A stretch of DNA of 32,708 bases, from the IMG/VR virus record IMGVR_UViG_3300010885_027380, positions 1-32,708 of that record; one strand, 5' to 3'. Of this stretch, positions 1 through 9,600 are shown in pieces (position 1 is the stretch's first letter; each line of letters begins with the position of its first letter). A model generated the notes under the pieces. That model ran no database searches, was not told where the DNA came from, and saw nothing but the letters and a program-made list of their open reading frames with translations. This DNA comes from a virus. A program made the translations under genes and the position numbers.

Positions 1-123
1 AAGATTACAGGTCGTAAAGCTACTGTAACTCGTGGTACCGGCACAGCATTTGCTACCGGCGCACAAGTTAAGTGGAACATGACTGCCGCAACAGCAGATT
101 CATTACTAGTAGAAAACGCTTAA
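1..123 (+). CDS. C-terminal end of a structural protein (partial)
   Basis: An open frame enters from the left edge and stops with TAA at 121-123, giving 40 visible residues that end in ADSLLVENA. The segment is rich in Thr, Ala and Gly, like the beta-rich virion proteins that follow. I do not recognise the family from this fragment. Its place at the head of a same-strand run of tail genes, separated only by a hairpin, suggests another virion component. The frame is open throughout and the stop is followed by a terminator-like hairpin and a new ribosome site. Confidence 0.75.
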   Translation, partial: KITGRKATVTRGTGTAFATGAQVKWNMTAATADSLLVENA

Positions 124-130
124 TAACTAA

Positions 131-148
131 TAGGGGCTTCGGCCCCTA
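131..148 (+). terminator. UUCG-loop hairpin, probable terminator or RNA stabiliser
   Basis: A perfect 7-bp stem (taggggc/gccccta) closes a TTCG tetraloop at 138-141, a very stable C(UUCG)G hairpin. It lies between the stop of the first gene (123) and the next ribosome site (about 151-155). There is no T-run after it, so it may pause or partly terminate transcription, or protect mRNA ends from 3' decay. T4 uses similar UUCG hairpins between late genes. Confidence 0.6.
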
Positions 149-160
149 CTAAGGATATAC

Positions 161-1147
161 ATGTCAAGAGTATTAAACCTAAGTGGTGATTATCGTATCA
201 GGGTGCAGGCTGGCGGAAATATTATTTTAGATCCAGGAAGTAGTGGCACGGTTACAATTACTGGAAATCTTGATGTTGTTGGATCACAAACTAATATTGA
301 AAGTAATAGTGTTTCTATTCAAGACAATATTTTACAACTTAACTACGACCCAAACAACATATACAACGGAGATGGAATTCCAACAGCAAGTCCTATTAAC
401 GGACAATCTGGTTTACAAATTTGGCGAGGAAGTAGAAGTAGCGCATATCTAGTATTTGACGAAACAGTTAGCCATTTTAATCCATATTCCAGTTCAAGTG
501 TAGCTGGTTCGTTTGTAATGAAAACTGCTGACGGCACTCCATCGGCACTAGCATTGTCAGGTATTTTAACTCCAACTAATAGTAATTTTGTATTTGATAT
601 GCAAAATCAACCGTTTGTTCTTAGAGTAGTTAATGCGGCAGGTTACGAAAACCGTGTACTAAATGACAATGATATTCCAACTAGAAAATATGTACAACAG
701 TATGTTACCAATGCCGCTGGAACTATTGCGGTTAGTGCATTATGGTATCCAACTGTAACTCCTTTAGTTGATGCTACTACAAGTATACAGGCTTTTGCAT
801 CTAGTATTGTATTCCAATTAGGTGGAATAACAGAAGTATCATTATCCTCAGGCGGATTTACAGTCAACGATATTACTCTGTATCAGGATTTGATATCAAA
901 CACTGGTAGCAACATTAACAATTTAAAATTATCAGCAAATACTGGAAAAGTTGAAATTGTTGGAGTTCTTGTATTAGACGATCAAGGCGCACAGCCTAGC
1001 GTAACAAGCGGAACCACTAACATTTATTCTAGTGCCACTATTGGCCCAGGAAAAACTGGTATATATTTTAATAATAATAATGCATCTCAAACACCAGACG
1101 AATTAGTTAGTAGAAGCCGCGCGGTTGCACTAAGTATTTTATTATAA
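161..1147 (+). CDS. Fibre-like virion structural protein, 328 aa
   Basis: The start follows an AAGGA ribosome site (about 151-155). The N-terminal third carries the pattern GNLDVVGSQTNIESNSVSIQ at about residues 35-54, which I associate with fibre-like structural proteins of T4-like marine phages. The protein is Asn/Thr/Ser/Gly-rich with alternating hydrophobics, as expected for a trimeric beta-rich fibre, and has no Cys. It ends in a short hydrophobic tail (SRAVALSILL) that resembles the ends of the 635- and 353-residue proteins downstream. It is followed nine bases later by a small beta protein, and this pairing recurs at 4559-5989. A receptor-contacting or baseplate-attached fibre is the likely role; the exact role is inferred. 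Confidence 0.75.
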   Translation: MSRVLNLSGDYRIRVQAGGNIILDPGSSGTVTITGNLDVVGSQTNIESNSVSIQDNILQLNYDPNNIYNGDGIPTASPINGQSGLQIWRGSRSSAYLVFDETVSHFNPYSSSSVAGSFVMKTADGTPSALALSGILTPTNSNFVFDMQNQPFVLRVVNAAGYENRVLNDNDIPTRKYVQQYVTNAAGTIAVSALWYPTVTPLVDATTSIQAFASSIVFQLGGITEVSLSSGGFTVNDITLYQDLISNTGSNINNLKLSANTGKVEIVGVLVLDDQGAQPSVTSGTTNIYSSATIGPGKTGIYFNNNNASQTPDELVSRSRAVALSILL

Positions 1148-1156
1148 GGAACACAC

Positions 1157-1501
1157 ATGGCACTAACATCAACTTTAATTGATTCAGCAAATACAAACAA
1201 AGGATTATACACTAGCACTGCGGTTTCTCCAGTTTTGGGAAATGCTATAACTACTATTATTATTTGCAATACTAGTTCTTCACAAACAGCAACATTTACT
1301 TTATATGCAGTACCCAATGCCAGCGGATCACAAGGTACAGCAAGTACAAGTAATATGATTATCAATGCTATTAGTATTCCTCCAACAGAAACTGTAAGTT
1401 TAGATCAAGAAAAATTAGTATTAAGTCACAACGATATACTAGTAGGAAAAGCTAGCGTTGCAAACGTTTTAACAGTAACCGTAAGTACATTGGCCGTATA
1501 A
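1157..1501 (+). CDS. Small beta-rich virion protein, 114 aa
   Basis: The ribosome site AAGGA (1146-1150) overlaps the stop of the previous gene. The protein is almost all beta-prone: a short N-terminus, a TTIIICNTSSSQTATFTLYA strand pair, then IPPTETVSLDQEKLVLSHND and a final beta strand. The motif order (strand pair, 'PPtetvsLd.ekLvL..nD.i.v') matches the 121-residue protein at 5624-5989 (MMAPQSSLKIITNSEKLILGNNNAILV), so the two are paralogues. It has no signal peptide or membrane segment. The fold looks like a single beta-sandwich, as in small fibre-joint or decoration proteins. Function is inferred from neighbours only. Confidence 0.75.
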   Translation: MALTSTLIDSANTNKGLYTSTAVSPVLGNAITTIIICNTSSSQTATFTLYAVPNASGSQGTASTSNMIINAISIPPTETVSLDQEKLVLSHNDILVGKASVANVLTVTVSTLAV

Positions 1502-2520
1502 TGAGATATTTAAAACGACAAAACATTAATCATAGAACTGCTAATCACGCAAGTGTTTATGTAGATTATACTGACACGAACGTTGTTTTAACCCCAGTTA
1601 ATCCTGGTAGCGTAGTAATACCAACAGGCACAAGTGCGCAACGTCCACTATCTCCTGTAAACGGTATGATGCGATATAATACTGATGTTACCACAGGCGG
1701 AGAAGTGGAAATTTATCAAAACGGAAATTGGAGACAATTGCGTTTTAAAGAATCTACAGGAATAACACAACAGAATTTAGGCGCAGGTGATGATATTAAT
1801 ACTATTTTTGGACCGTTAAGTCCTCGACCACCTAGTGTTGTTGCTAACAATACCACATGGGGCGGACAGAATATTATTGTAGTTGTAGAAAACGTTATAC
1901 AATTAAACAACATTAACTATACCGTAGTTCAAAATCCAACATTTAGTTCTGAAACATACACGATTACCACTAGTCAATCAACTGCTTCACCGTCTAGTGT
2001 AATATATTTAAATTCAAGTTTAACAGGTACAAATGCTACAGGAAATGGTACAACTGTTACACTAACATATCCGTCGCAAGCAGCCGCTCCGTTTGCTGTA
2101 GGCTCTACGATTGTAGTTACAGGATTCATGCCACAAGGATATAACGGTAATTTTGTAGTAACGTCATGTACAACTACCCAGGTAACTTACGCTAGTACAT
2201 TTACCACTGCAATGACTTACCCTGGAAATATTACTAGTAGAACTGCAACATTCCCAACAATTAATTTAATTGGCTCAACAGTAACTGGTACTGGCATTCA
2301 ATCAGCTACCACTGTAACTAACTATACACTAGATTCTATTACGGATGTATTGACTAGCATTACTCTTAGTAAAACTACCAACGCAACTATTGCAACAAAT
2401 AGCAATTTAACAATGGTAGAAAGTACTAGAACTATATCCAGCGGTGAATACTATCTACAATTTACTACTCCTGTTCCTATTGGAAAAGTTGTCACGGTGT
2501 TGATCGGATTCGATCAATAA
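1501..2520 (+). CDS. Fibre-like structural protein with a GYNG module, 339 aa
   Basis: The start codon overlaps the preceding stop (TAATG, 1499-1503) with no clear Shine-Dalgarno, so translation is probably coupled. Residues about 38-80 contain the fibre motif 'IPTGTSAQRPLSPVNGMMRYNT....EIYQNGNW', which is also near the C-termini of the 635- and 353-residue proteins; here it is near the N-terminus. Residues about 178-242 hold a 'PFAVGSTIVVTG...GYNG.FVV' beta module shared with three other genes in this window. A further TGTGIQSATTV segment follows, resembling a segment of the 1671-residue protein. The chain therefore looks like a fibre tip-type module fused ahead of two small beta domains. 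Its exact place in the virion is not known. Confidence 0.75.
   Translation: MRYLKRQNINHRTANHASVYVDYTDTNVVLTPVNPGSVVIPTGTSAQRPLSPVNGMMRYNTDVTTGGEVEIYQNGNWRQLRFKESTGITQQNLGAGDDINTIFGPLSPRPPSVVANNTTWGGQNIIVVVENVIQLNNINYTVVQNPTFSSETYTITTSQSTASPSSVIYLNSSLTGTNATGNGTTVTLTYPSQAAAPFAVGSTIVVTGFMPQGYNGNFVVTSCTTTQVTYASTFTTAMTYPGNITSRTATFPTINLIGSTVTGTGIQSATTVTNYTLDSITDVLTSITLSKTTNATIATNSNLTMVESTRTISSGEYYLQFTTPVPIGKVVTVLIGFDQ
2032..2226 (+). repeat. GYNG module, copy 1
   Basis: It encodes about 65 residues with the pattern TNATGxGTxVTLT...PFAVGSTIVVTG...QGYNGNFVV...TTQVTYA. The same order of landmarks (PF.[VI]G, GYNG, TT.V.[YF]A) occurs at 7448-7651 and 11112-11322 and three times in the minus-strand gene 25929-28406. 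The 11-base string GGATATAACGG is shared exactly at 2137-2147, 7553-7563 and 11220-11230. Confidence 0.7.
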
Positions 2521-2530
2521 GAGGTCAATC

Positions 2531-4438
2531 ATGGCCCATAAAATATCTCCAAAGATAAGCGTAAAAAACGTAAGTTTGCCAACGGTAGCAATACCTGACG
2601 TAAATATTCCACAAAATAACCCGTTTGGATCAGCAGGCCGTGAGTTTGGAAGAATCAGCGGCCCACTCTTGTCTGCTAATTTATTGCGTAATGGTAATAA
2701 TCTTGCTTTTGAAACTGATTTACTATATCTAAATATTAACGGCAGCAATATAGGAATTAAAAATAGTACTCCAGTTCGTGCCCTTGATATGTTAGGGGAC
2801 GCAACTACAGATAACTTAATAGTTGATACAGAAACTGATATTGGTACTGGATTTCAAATCACTACAAATCAGATTTATAATTCTATTATAAATCAAACGA
2901 TAATACTACAACCTAACCAGTCCGGCACTCCTACCATTAATATCAGTGGTGGCCTTAAAACTAACAATTTAACTTTTGCCACTAACGTACTAACAGGTAC
3001 TACTAATGCAACTATATATTTTACTCCTTATCAAAATCCTAATTATGTTGCTAATGCAGGATTTGAAACAGGCGATACTACTAGCTGGACAGTAACTGGC
3101 GATGTCGGCAAAATTGCAGTAGTTGGTGTAGATAATGCAATATCAGGTAGCTATGCACTATCCGCGGCATCGTACATACAAACTTCTACAGTAAAGCAAA
3201 CTTTAAATACAGACGCTGGCCAGACTTACGTTATAACCTTTAGTTTAAAAAATATTGCAAACGTTTACTTGGCAACAGAGCCAAGCATGTCAATTTTAAC
3301 CACAGAAGACACTTTAAACATTATTGCATTGACACCAAATGCTACCGTAGGACAAGCAGATTTTAAAGTGTTATGGAACGGTGCAGTATTAACAGGCGGA
3401 AGTTCATCAGGTCCTGGACCAACACTACCATACGGTTCTCCAAATGCAACGTTTTGGGACTACACAACTTATACATTTACAACAACTGCTATTGGGTCAG
3501 ACGAACTAAGTTTTAGTTTCCGAAACGATTATAGCATTTTTTATATTGATAAAATTTCAGTAATATTGCAAGGTACTACTGGCGGCATAACTCAGATTAA
3601 TTCAAATACGCTAGTTAATGGTATACTACATGCAACCGGCGATATAACATTTGATGGTGATTTAGTGTTTGGCGATAGCGTTGATGATAGGATTACTATT
3701 CCCGCAGAAGTAGCTAGCGATATCATCCCGTTAGAATCCACAGTTACCGTTACACCTACAACTGTAGCGTTAACAGATCAGTTGGGTAACGCACTAACAA
3801 CTCAAACTAGCGTTGGTTTATTTACAAATCCAGGCGCACCTTATCAGCAAACTAACAGTTGGAATTTAGGTTCTAGTACATTACAGTGGAATAATGTATG
3901 GCTTAATAGTGCTACATTATATACAGATTTAACAGCAAATGCAGTAACTACTAGTTTATTAACTGCTGGAAATATCAGCATTTCAACTAATAAAATATCA
4001 AATGCAACTGCTGATTTAAATCTAACAACGCTGGGTGTAGGACAAGTTAAAATAAATGGGGCAGTATTATTTGATCATAATACTATTAATAATCCAAGTT
4101 TTAGTAATCCTTATTTTACTACTGAAACTGGATCGTTCATTATTACAACAGAAACAGGCGGACTTGTAATTGCGGCTGAAGTTACCGCATTGCCGTTTAC
4201 TATTGCCAATACTGGTGCAGGTGTTACTAAGTTTTCTGGAACAAAAGCAGTCAGACTCCCAGCTGGAACAACAGCAGTTCGTCCTACAAATCCACAAACA
4301 GGTACTACTCGATACAACACATCTAATCAAAATACTGAGATTTACAACGGAACATCGTGGCAAGATATTGCTGGAGTAAGCACATCAACTAGTGCTGAAA
4401 ATGACCTAACCACAATTTGGAGCCTGATACTAGGGTAA
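2531..4438 (+). CDS. Tail fibre-like protein with inserted galactose-binding-like domain, 635 aa
   Basis: A GAGGT ribosome site (2521-2525) precedes the start. Residues about 35-75 carry GRISGPLLSANLLRNGNNL followed by AFET.LLYLNI, closely matching the N-terminus of the 353-residue protein at 4559. Residues about 171-348 form a distinct block beginning ANAGFETGDTTSWTVTGD and ending in a 'YDTYTFTTTA...LSFSFRND.....IDKISV'-like pattern, the layout of galactose-binding-like/CBM domains found in secreted proteins. The paralogue lacks this block. The C-terminal part again matches the paralogue (NLGSSTLQWN near 453-462, then P.GT...RP.NPQTGTTRYNT near 577-597) and ends TIWSLILG. A carbohydrate-binding adhesive fibre is likely; the domain call rests on motif layout, not a search. 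Confidence 0.78.
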   Translation: MAHKISPKISVKNVSLPTVAIPDVNIPQNNPFGSAGREFGRISGPLLSANLLRNGNNLAFETDLLYLNINGSNIGIKNSTPVRALDMLGDATTDNLIVDTETDIGTGFQITTNQIYNSIINQTIILQPNQSGTPTINISGGLKTNNLTFATNVLTGTTNATIYFTPYQNPNYVANAGFETGDTTSWTVTGDVGKIAVVGVDNAISGSYALSAASYIQTSTVKQTLNTDAGQTYVITFSLKNIANVYLATEPSMSILTTEDTLNIIALTPNATVGQADFKVLWNGAVLTGGSSSGPGPTLPYGSPNATFWDYTTYTFTTTAIGSDELSFSFRNDYSIFYIDKISVILQGTTGGITQINSNTLVNGILHATGDITFDGDLVFGDSVDDRITIPAEVASDIIPLESTVTVTPTTVALTDQLGNALTTQTSVGLFTNPGAPYQQTNSWNLGSSTLQWNNVWLNSATLYTDLTANAVTTSLLTAGNISISTNKISNATADLNLTTLGVGQVKINGAVLFDHNTINNPSFSNPYFTTETGSFIITTETGGLVIAAEVTALPFTIANTGAGVTKFSGTKAVRLPAGTTAVRPTNPQTGTTRYNTSNQNTEIYNGTSWQDIAGVSTSTSAENDLTTIWSLILG

Positions 4439-4558
4439 AATCTCCAATCAGCTAAATACTATTACTGCAAAAGCTGACCAAGTTTTTGCGATATTAAACT
4501 GTGGTAAACCCGCAATGCAAGGTGGTTAACCGTGAAACACGGGGTCAAAGGAGCGTAA
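4439..4558 (+). promoter_or_regulatory. 120-base structured leader between fibre genes
   Basis: This is the longest spacer in the plus-strand tail cluster. It contains a CTAAATA late-promoter-like site (4452-4458) and a 9-bp hairpin gcaaaagct/agtttttgc with a gacca loop (4467-4489, one G-T wobble). A second hairpin ccgtg-aaa-cacgg follows at 4530-4542, then a strong AAAGGAG ribosome site (4547-4553) six bases before the ATG. There is no usable open frame. It could be a late promoter plus a folded 5' leader that controls translation of the 353-residue fibre. I do not recognise it as any named riboswitch. Confidence 0.5.
4452..4458 (+). promoter_or_regulatory. T4-late-like promoter motif CTAAATA
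   Basis: This resembles the T4 late consensus TATAAATA read by the phage sigma-like factor. It sits about 100 bases upstream of the 4559 start and just before the 4467-4489 hairpin. Motifs this short occur by chance in AT-rich DNA, so position is the main support. Confidence 0.4.
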
Positions 4559-5620
4559 ATGGCTGTTGGTCGAATCTCAGGTCCGCTCTTAAAAGATAAT
4601 TTACTTCGCAACGGAGTAAACCTAGCTTTTGAGACGAACTTACTTTATCTAGATGTTGTAAACAGCCGCGTTGGCATTAATACAGCAACGCCATCCAATG
4701 ACCTACAAGTAGTCGGCACTACAAGAACTACAAATTTAACAGTAAACACGCAGGCCCAAATGGCCTCGTTTACTCTTAGCGGCAATACAATTGCCAGCAC
4801 CAATAGTACTATCAATCTTATTCCAAATAGCGGCAACGGTGTCGTTTATCAAGGAACAATTCTAGTTGGCCAATTTAGTATCACAAATAGCACAATTAGC
4901 TCAACTGGTACTAATACTAACATAAACATTACTCCAACTGGTACAGGTAGCACTATTATCAATAGTGATACATTAATCAACGGAAACTTACACGCCACAG
5001 GAACAATTACTGCCGACGGTAATATTAGTTTGGGTAATGCAACAACTGACAGAATTCAGTTTAACGGCGAAATCAACAGCGATATTATTCCAAGTGCTAC
5101 AAATACTTACAATTTAGGTAGTAGTACACTACAGTGGAATAGCTTATACGCTAACACATTAAACATTAGTAATGCACTAACATTACCTACACTAAATGCT
5201 ACAACAATCAATGTTGGCAATTTAGTATTAAGCGGTAACACAATAACTACAGCTAGTTCAGACACGGATATTAATCTAACAACTAGTGGCACTGGTGGTG
5301 TTGTACTAGGTAATTTTAGAATTTTCAACAATACAATCACCAATACTGTAGCTAATTCAAACACTGTGTTTACAGAAACAGGAACAGGCTATGTAGTATT
5401 ACAAGGTACAAATGGTGTAGTTATTCCTAGCGGAACGACTTTACAACGTCCAGCATTTCCTGAAGCAGGTATGATCCGCTTTAACACAGAATTACAATAT
5501 TTAGAAACATTTAACACTGTAACAGCACAGTGGCAACCAGCAGGCACAGTTGGTGGCGCTGGCTTAACATATACAGAAGTAGAACAAATGAGCATAGCAT
5601 CAGCATTGATATTTGGATAA
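4559..5620 (+). CDS. Tail fibre-like protein, 353 aa, paralogue of the 635-aa protein
   Basis: A strong AAAGGAG (4547-4553) sets the start. The N-terminus AVGRISGPLLKDNLLRNGVN followed by LAFETNLLYLDV is the same module as residues 37-75 of the preceding 635-residue protein. Shared internal landmarks include LHATG.IT.DG, SDIIP and NLGSSTLQWN. Near the C-terminus is the fibre motif IPSGTTLQRPAFPEAGMIRF, then an end in ASALIFG. It lacks the galactose-binding-like insert of its neighbour and so looks like the minimal form. The next gene starts three bases after its stop. Role in the virion is inferred: a fibre or whisker-like subunit. Confidence 0.78.
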   Translation: MAVGRISGPLLKDNLLRNGVNLAFETNLLYLDVVNSRVGINTATPSNDLQVVGTTRTTNLTVNTQAQMASFTLSGNTIASTNSTINLIPNSGNGVVYQGTILVGQFSITNSTISSTGTNTNINITPTGTGSTIINSDTLINGNLHATGTITADGNISLGNATTDRIQFNGEINSDIIPSATNTYNLGSSTLQWNSLYANTLNISNALTLPTLNATTINVGNLVLSGNTITTASSDTDINLTTSGTGGVVLGNFRIFNNTITNTVANSNTVFTETGTGYVVLQGTNGVVIPSGTTLQRPAFPEAGMIRFNTELQYLETFNTVTAQWQPAGTVGGAGLTYTEVEQMSIASALIFG

Positions 5621-5623
5621 AAC

Positions 5624-5989
5624 ATGGCAACTCAATTTTTAAACGCTATAACACAGAACATTGGAGTAACTCCTGTTGCTGTATTGTCAACTACAAGTTC
5701 AGGTACATACACGATCATTGGCTTAAATTTAGCTAATACTACAAACACTATGATACAAGTTAGTGTTCAATTGTTTACCTACGGAGCATTGGGCGACGGA
5801 ACAAACAATACTAGTAACATTACCAGCCAAGCATACATTGCTAAGAATATTATGATGGCTCCACAAAGCAGTTTAAAAATAATAACAAATAGCGAAAAGC
5901 TAATTTTAGGTAACAACAACGCTATACTAGTAAGTTCAAACAATAGTAACAGTATTGATTCAATTGTAAGTTATGTTAGCATAACCTAA
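5624..5989 (+). CDS. Small beta-rich virion protein, 121 aa
   Basis: The start is three bases after the preceding stop, with a weak GGAT site inside the end of that gene. The chain is beta-prone and Asn/Thr-rich with no Cys and no membrane segment. Its central and C-terminal strand pattern (APQSSLKIITNSEKLILGNN) lines up with the 114-residue protein at 1157-1501. Both follow directly after a fibre-like gene, so they are probably duplicated partners of those fibres. A single beta-sandwich joint or cap protein is a reasonable guess only. Confidence 0.72.
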   Translation: MATQFLNAITQNIGVTPVAVLSTTSSGTYTIIGLNLANTTNTMIQVSVQLFTYGALGDGTNNTSNITSQAYIAKNIMMAPQSSLKIITNSEKLILGNNNAILVSSNNSNSIDSIVSYVSIT

Positions 5990-5998
5990 GGATAAGAA

Positions 5999-6559
5999 AT
6001 GGCAAATAATTTTTATTTAGGACAATCTCCAGAATTCTTTTTAAATCAAACTTCTAGATATTTTTATGGAATGTCTAGAACTAATGACGGATTCATAAAG
6101 ATTACTAAAGTTAACTTAGATTCAGATTTAGAGCCTGTTAGCATATCAGACGCTACCGGTACATATGATAACTTTGAAGAAGGTGTTGACTTTTTTGAAG
6201 GAGTAGATGGCACTTCAAAAATGCCAAATTATTCTGGAATGAACTTTGAACAGTACAAATGGTCTGCAGATGACTTGTACTATTATGTAGATGCTAACGG
6301 GATATTAAGTGTAAGAGTTGATACTCCTTACAACTATTCATTTGGCGTTATCACACAGGTTGCCCCACAGACATTATTAACTGGAAGCACAGCTCCAGCA
6401 AACGCAGTAGCACATATTTTAGCAAACAGCTATAATTTTGGTACAATTATTGGTACTGGCAACCCAATGGAAAATGTTAACGCTAGTAATTTAAGTACAA
6501 TATCAGACGACGAAGGTGCGTTATACGCAATAGACATGGGAACCATCACAGGTAGTTAA
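5999..6559 (+). CDS. Structural protein of unknown family, 186 aa
   Basis: AAGGA (5988-5992) overlaps the previous stop and places this start. Unlike its neighbours the N-terminal half is aromatic and acidic (YFYGMSR, DNFEEGVDFFEGVDG, YKWSADDLYYYVD), while the C-terminal half is Ala/Thr/Asn-rich. There is no signal peptide, membrane helix or catalytic motif I can see. Its place inside a run of tail genes supports a virion or assembly role. I do not recognise the family. Confidence 0.65.
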   Translation: MANNFYLGQSPEFFLNQTSRYFYGMSRTNDGFIKITKVNLDSDLEPVSISDATGTYDNFEEGVDFFEGVDGTSKMPNYSGMNFEQYKWSADDLYYYVDANGILSVRVDTPYNYSFGVITQVAPQTLLTGSTAPANAVAHILANSYNFGTIIGTGNPMENVNASNLSTISDDEGALYAIDMGTITGS

Positions 6560-6578
6560 TTTAGTTCATAAACTATGA

Positions 6579-6585
6579 ATAAATA
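6579..6585 (+). promoter_or_regulatory. T4-late-like promoter motif ATAAATA
   Basis: It lies in the 45-base spacer between 6559 and 6605, 19 bases upstream of the start of the 1316-residue gene. It is immediately preceded by a 6-bp inverted repeat ttcata-aac-tatgaa (6565-6579). Being intergenic, it is one of the better-placed late-promoter candidates. Confidence 0.5.
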
Positions 6586-6604
6586 AGACATCAAGGAATA
6601 TAAA

Positions 6605-9600
6605 ATGGCAGAATTTAAACTAGGTAGAATCAAATTTGTATGGAAAGGCCCATGGCAGGCCAGCACTCCTTACTACAAAGACGACGTTGTTTTAGTAGGT
6701 GGCGTCAGCTACATGTGTATTAACGCATACACATCTTCAGCAACTTTTTCAAGCGATACAGTTAACTGGCAACAAATGGCCGGTGGTACTAAGTTTGTTT
6801 CAGGCGGCTGGACAGCTAGCACAGCATTTAACTTTGGCGATTTAGTTACAGTTAACGGAAACGTTTACTATTGTAATACTGCCCACACAAGTGCAAGTAC
6901 TTGGTTAACAGATATTAGCAACTGGACATTATATGTACCAGGTGTAAAATTCCGTGGCGTATGGGCATCAGGAAATGTTCCTTACTTTGTTAACGACCTA
7001 GTTAAGTATGGTCCAGACATTTATATTTGTACAACTGCTAATTCAAATAGTACATTTACAGAAAGTAACTGGAGCATATTTGTACAAGGCTTAGAGTACA
7101 TGAACACATGGAGTTCAAGTACAACTTATGCAATTGGCGATGTTGTTACATACGGCGGCTATGTTTATAATTCAAAAGCAATTAACATTAATCAAGTTCC
7201 AAGCACAGCAACAGGATACTGGAGCGTAGTTACAACAGGCTACAATCAAAGCGGTAATTGGAGTTTATCATCAAGTTATAAAACAGGTGATGTAGTATTA
7301 TTTGGTGGATGGAGCTATGTTGCTCTAGCAGATAATGCTAACCAACAACCGTACATTGGTACAACTGGTATCAACACAGCTTACTGGTCTCTAGTGGTTA
7401 AAGGATTTAACCACAGAGGCGCATTTGCTAAAGCATTGACAGTTACTAATGCCAGCGGCAGCGGCTCAACTGTTACTTTAACATTTACTGCTCAATCTAG
7501 CACACCGTTTACTATTGGCACTAACATTATTGTTAACGGAGTATTACCAAGCGGATATAACGGAACTTATGTAGTAACAGGCGGAAGTACAACAACTGTA
7601 ACATTTGCCAGCACAACAACTGCAACATTCCAAGCAAGTACTGGTACAGTAGCAGGCATTTACTATCCAGGCGACGTTATTTTAAACACAAGTTCAACTT
7701 ATGTTGCTGTTGCAGTAACTAGTAATGTATTTCCTCCAAACGCAACTTACTGGCAAATTATTGGCCAAGGCGGCGTAGGTGCTAGTTTAACTGAAGTAGG
7801 TGACTTGGCGTATCGCTATAGCGATGGTACAGTTACTGGTTTGCATATGGCAACAGGAACTCAAGCCGGCGGCAACGTAATAGATGGTTATGTATTAAAA
7901 GCCAAAACACAAAGCGACACCACAATGCAACCGCGTTGGGGCGAGCTGGGCTATATCAATAATATTTGGTATGTGTCATCTAGTACAGGTACTGACGCTT
8001 CGGGATTTGGTCGTACACTAGACAAACCATTTGCATCAATTCGTTATGCTTGTTTGAATGTAACTGGACCAGCAACAATTTATGTCAAGACTGGTTCTTA
8101 CTATGAAACCTTACCAATCAGTGTGCCAGCAAACGTGAGTTTAGTGGGCGATGAATTGCGCACCACAATGGTTTATCCAGCTGCCGGCACAAGTGCAGAT
8201 GGTGTAACACCAAACAATCGTTCACGCATGTTTATGGTCAACAACGGTGTTGTAATTCGTAATATGACATTGGGCGGCTTAACCGGACAATTTACAGGTG
8301 CAACTTATATCACTGGTGATACAACAGATACAGATGGTATCTATCGTTTAACAGTTGGTACATGGCCAAGTCTAACAGCATCAGGTGCATACATTGCACT
8401 GGACCCAGCAGGTGCAATCACAACCAAATCACCATATATTCAAAATTGTTCAACATTTGGCGATCATGCAGTGGGAATGTATATCAACGGTGCTGACCAA
8501 GCCAGCGGCAACAAATCCATGGTGTCAAATGACTTTACACAAGTTATCGATGACGGCATTGGCGTATTTGCCTTGAATGGCGGCCGCGCTGAATTGGTTT
8601 CTGTTTTCACTTACTATGCATACATTGGCTATCTTTGCCAAACAGGTGGTGTGCTACGTGCCACTAACGGCAACAACTCATACGGACGCTTTGGTAATGT
8701 TGCAACAGATACAGATCCAACTGATACTGGATATAGTGGTACAGTAAACAATTTGGCAAATAGTGCCAAGATTGGTAATGTGCTAGTAGGTAACGGACAG
8801 ATCTTGGCAATCTTATGGGACTATTGCGGACAGAATTACACAAGCCCAACAATTGCATTAGACAATGCACCATTAAACGGTACAAATGCCAGTGTGTCGG
8901 GAGTTATTACCAATAACGCATTGAGCCACGTTAATGTTACCAACGCAGGATCAGGATATCAATATGTGGCTGGTACTGGACGTAATGGCGGTGTCAGCTC
9001 TAGCGGCACTTGGTTTGCTCTAGCGGCAACTGATAAAGCAACCGCCAACAATCAGTATCAAGGCATGCGTATTACCATTATCAATGGTTTAGGAGCAGGC
9101 CAAACTGGTGTTATTACCAACAGCTATTTGACTGACACACCTAGCGGAACTACCAAAGTGGTGTATGTTCAAACCACAGCTGGTGCAGACGGATGGGAAA
9201 CATTGGTAACTGGTGCAACGATTGTGACTACCTTAGATGCAAGTAGTCAATACACAATTCTTCCAGAAGTCAGAGTTATCGGCGGTGGTTATACTACCCA
9301 AGCAGTGGTAAGAGCCAATATTGATCCGGCTACATTTACATTTACCGGTGTTTATATCCTAAACGGAGGTGCAGGTTATACTGGCACTCCAACATACACG
9401 GTCACTGATCCACAAGGTGTTGGCGCCGCATTTACATCACAAATTTTGAGCGGAGCAATTTCCAGTGTAACTTATGCCAATCGCGGAGCAGGATATGTGG
9501 TAATTTATAACACAACTGCATCAATCACAGACTCAACAGGTTATGCAAATATTGCACAAACTGGTTTTGTAATAAATCTACAAGGATTGAATCAAGCACC

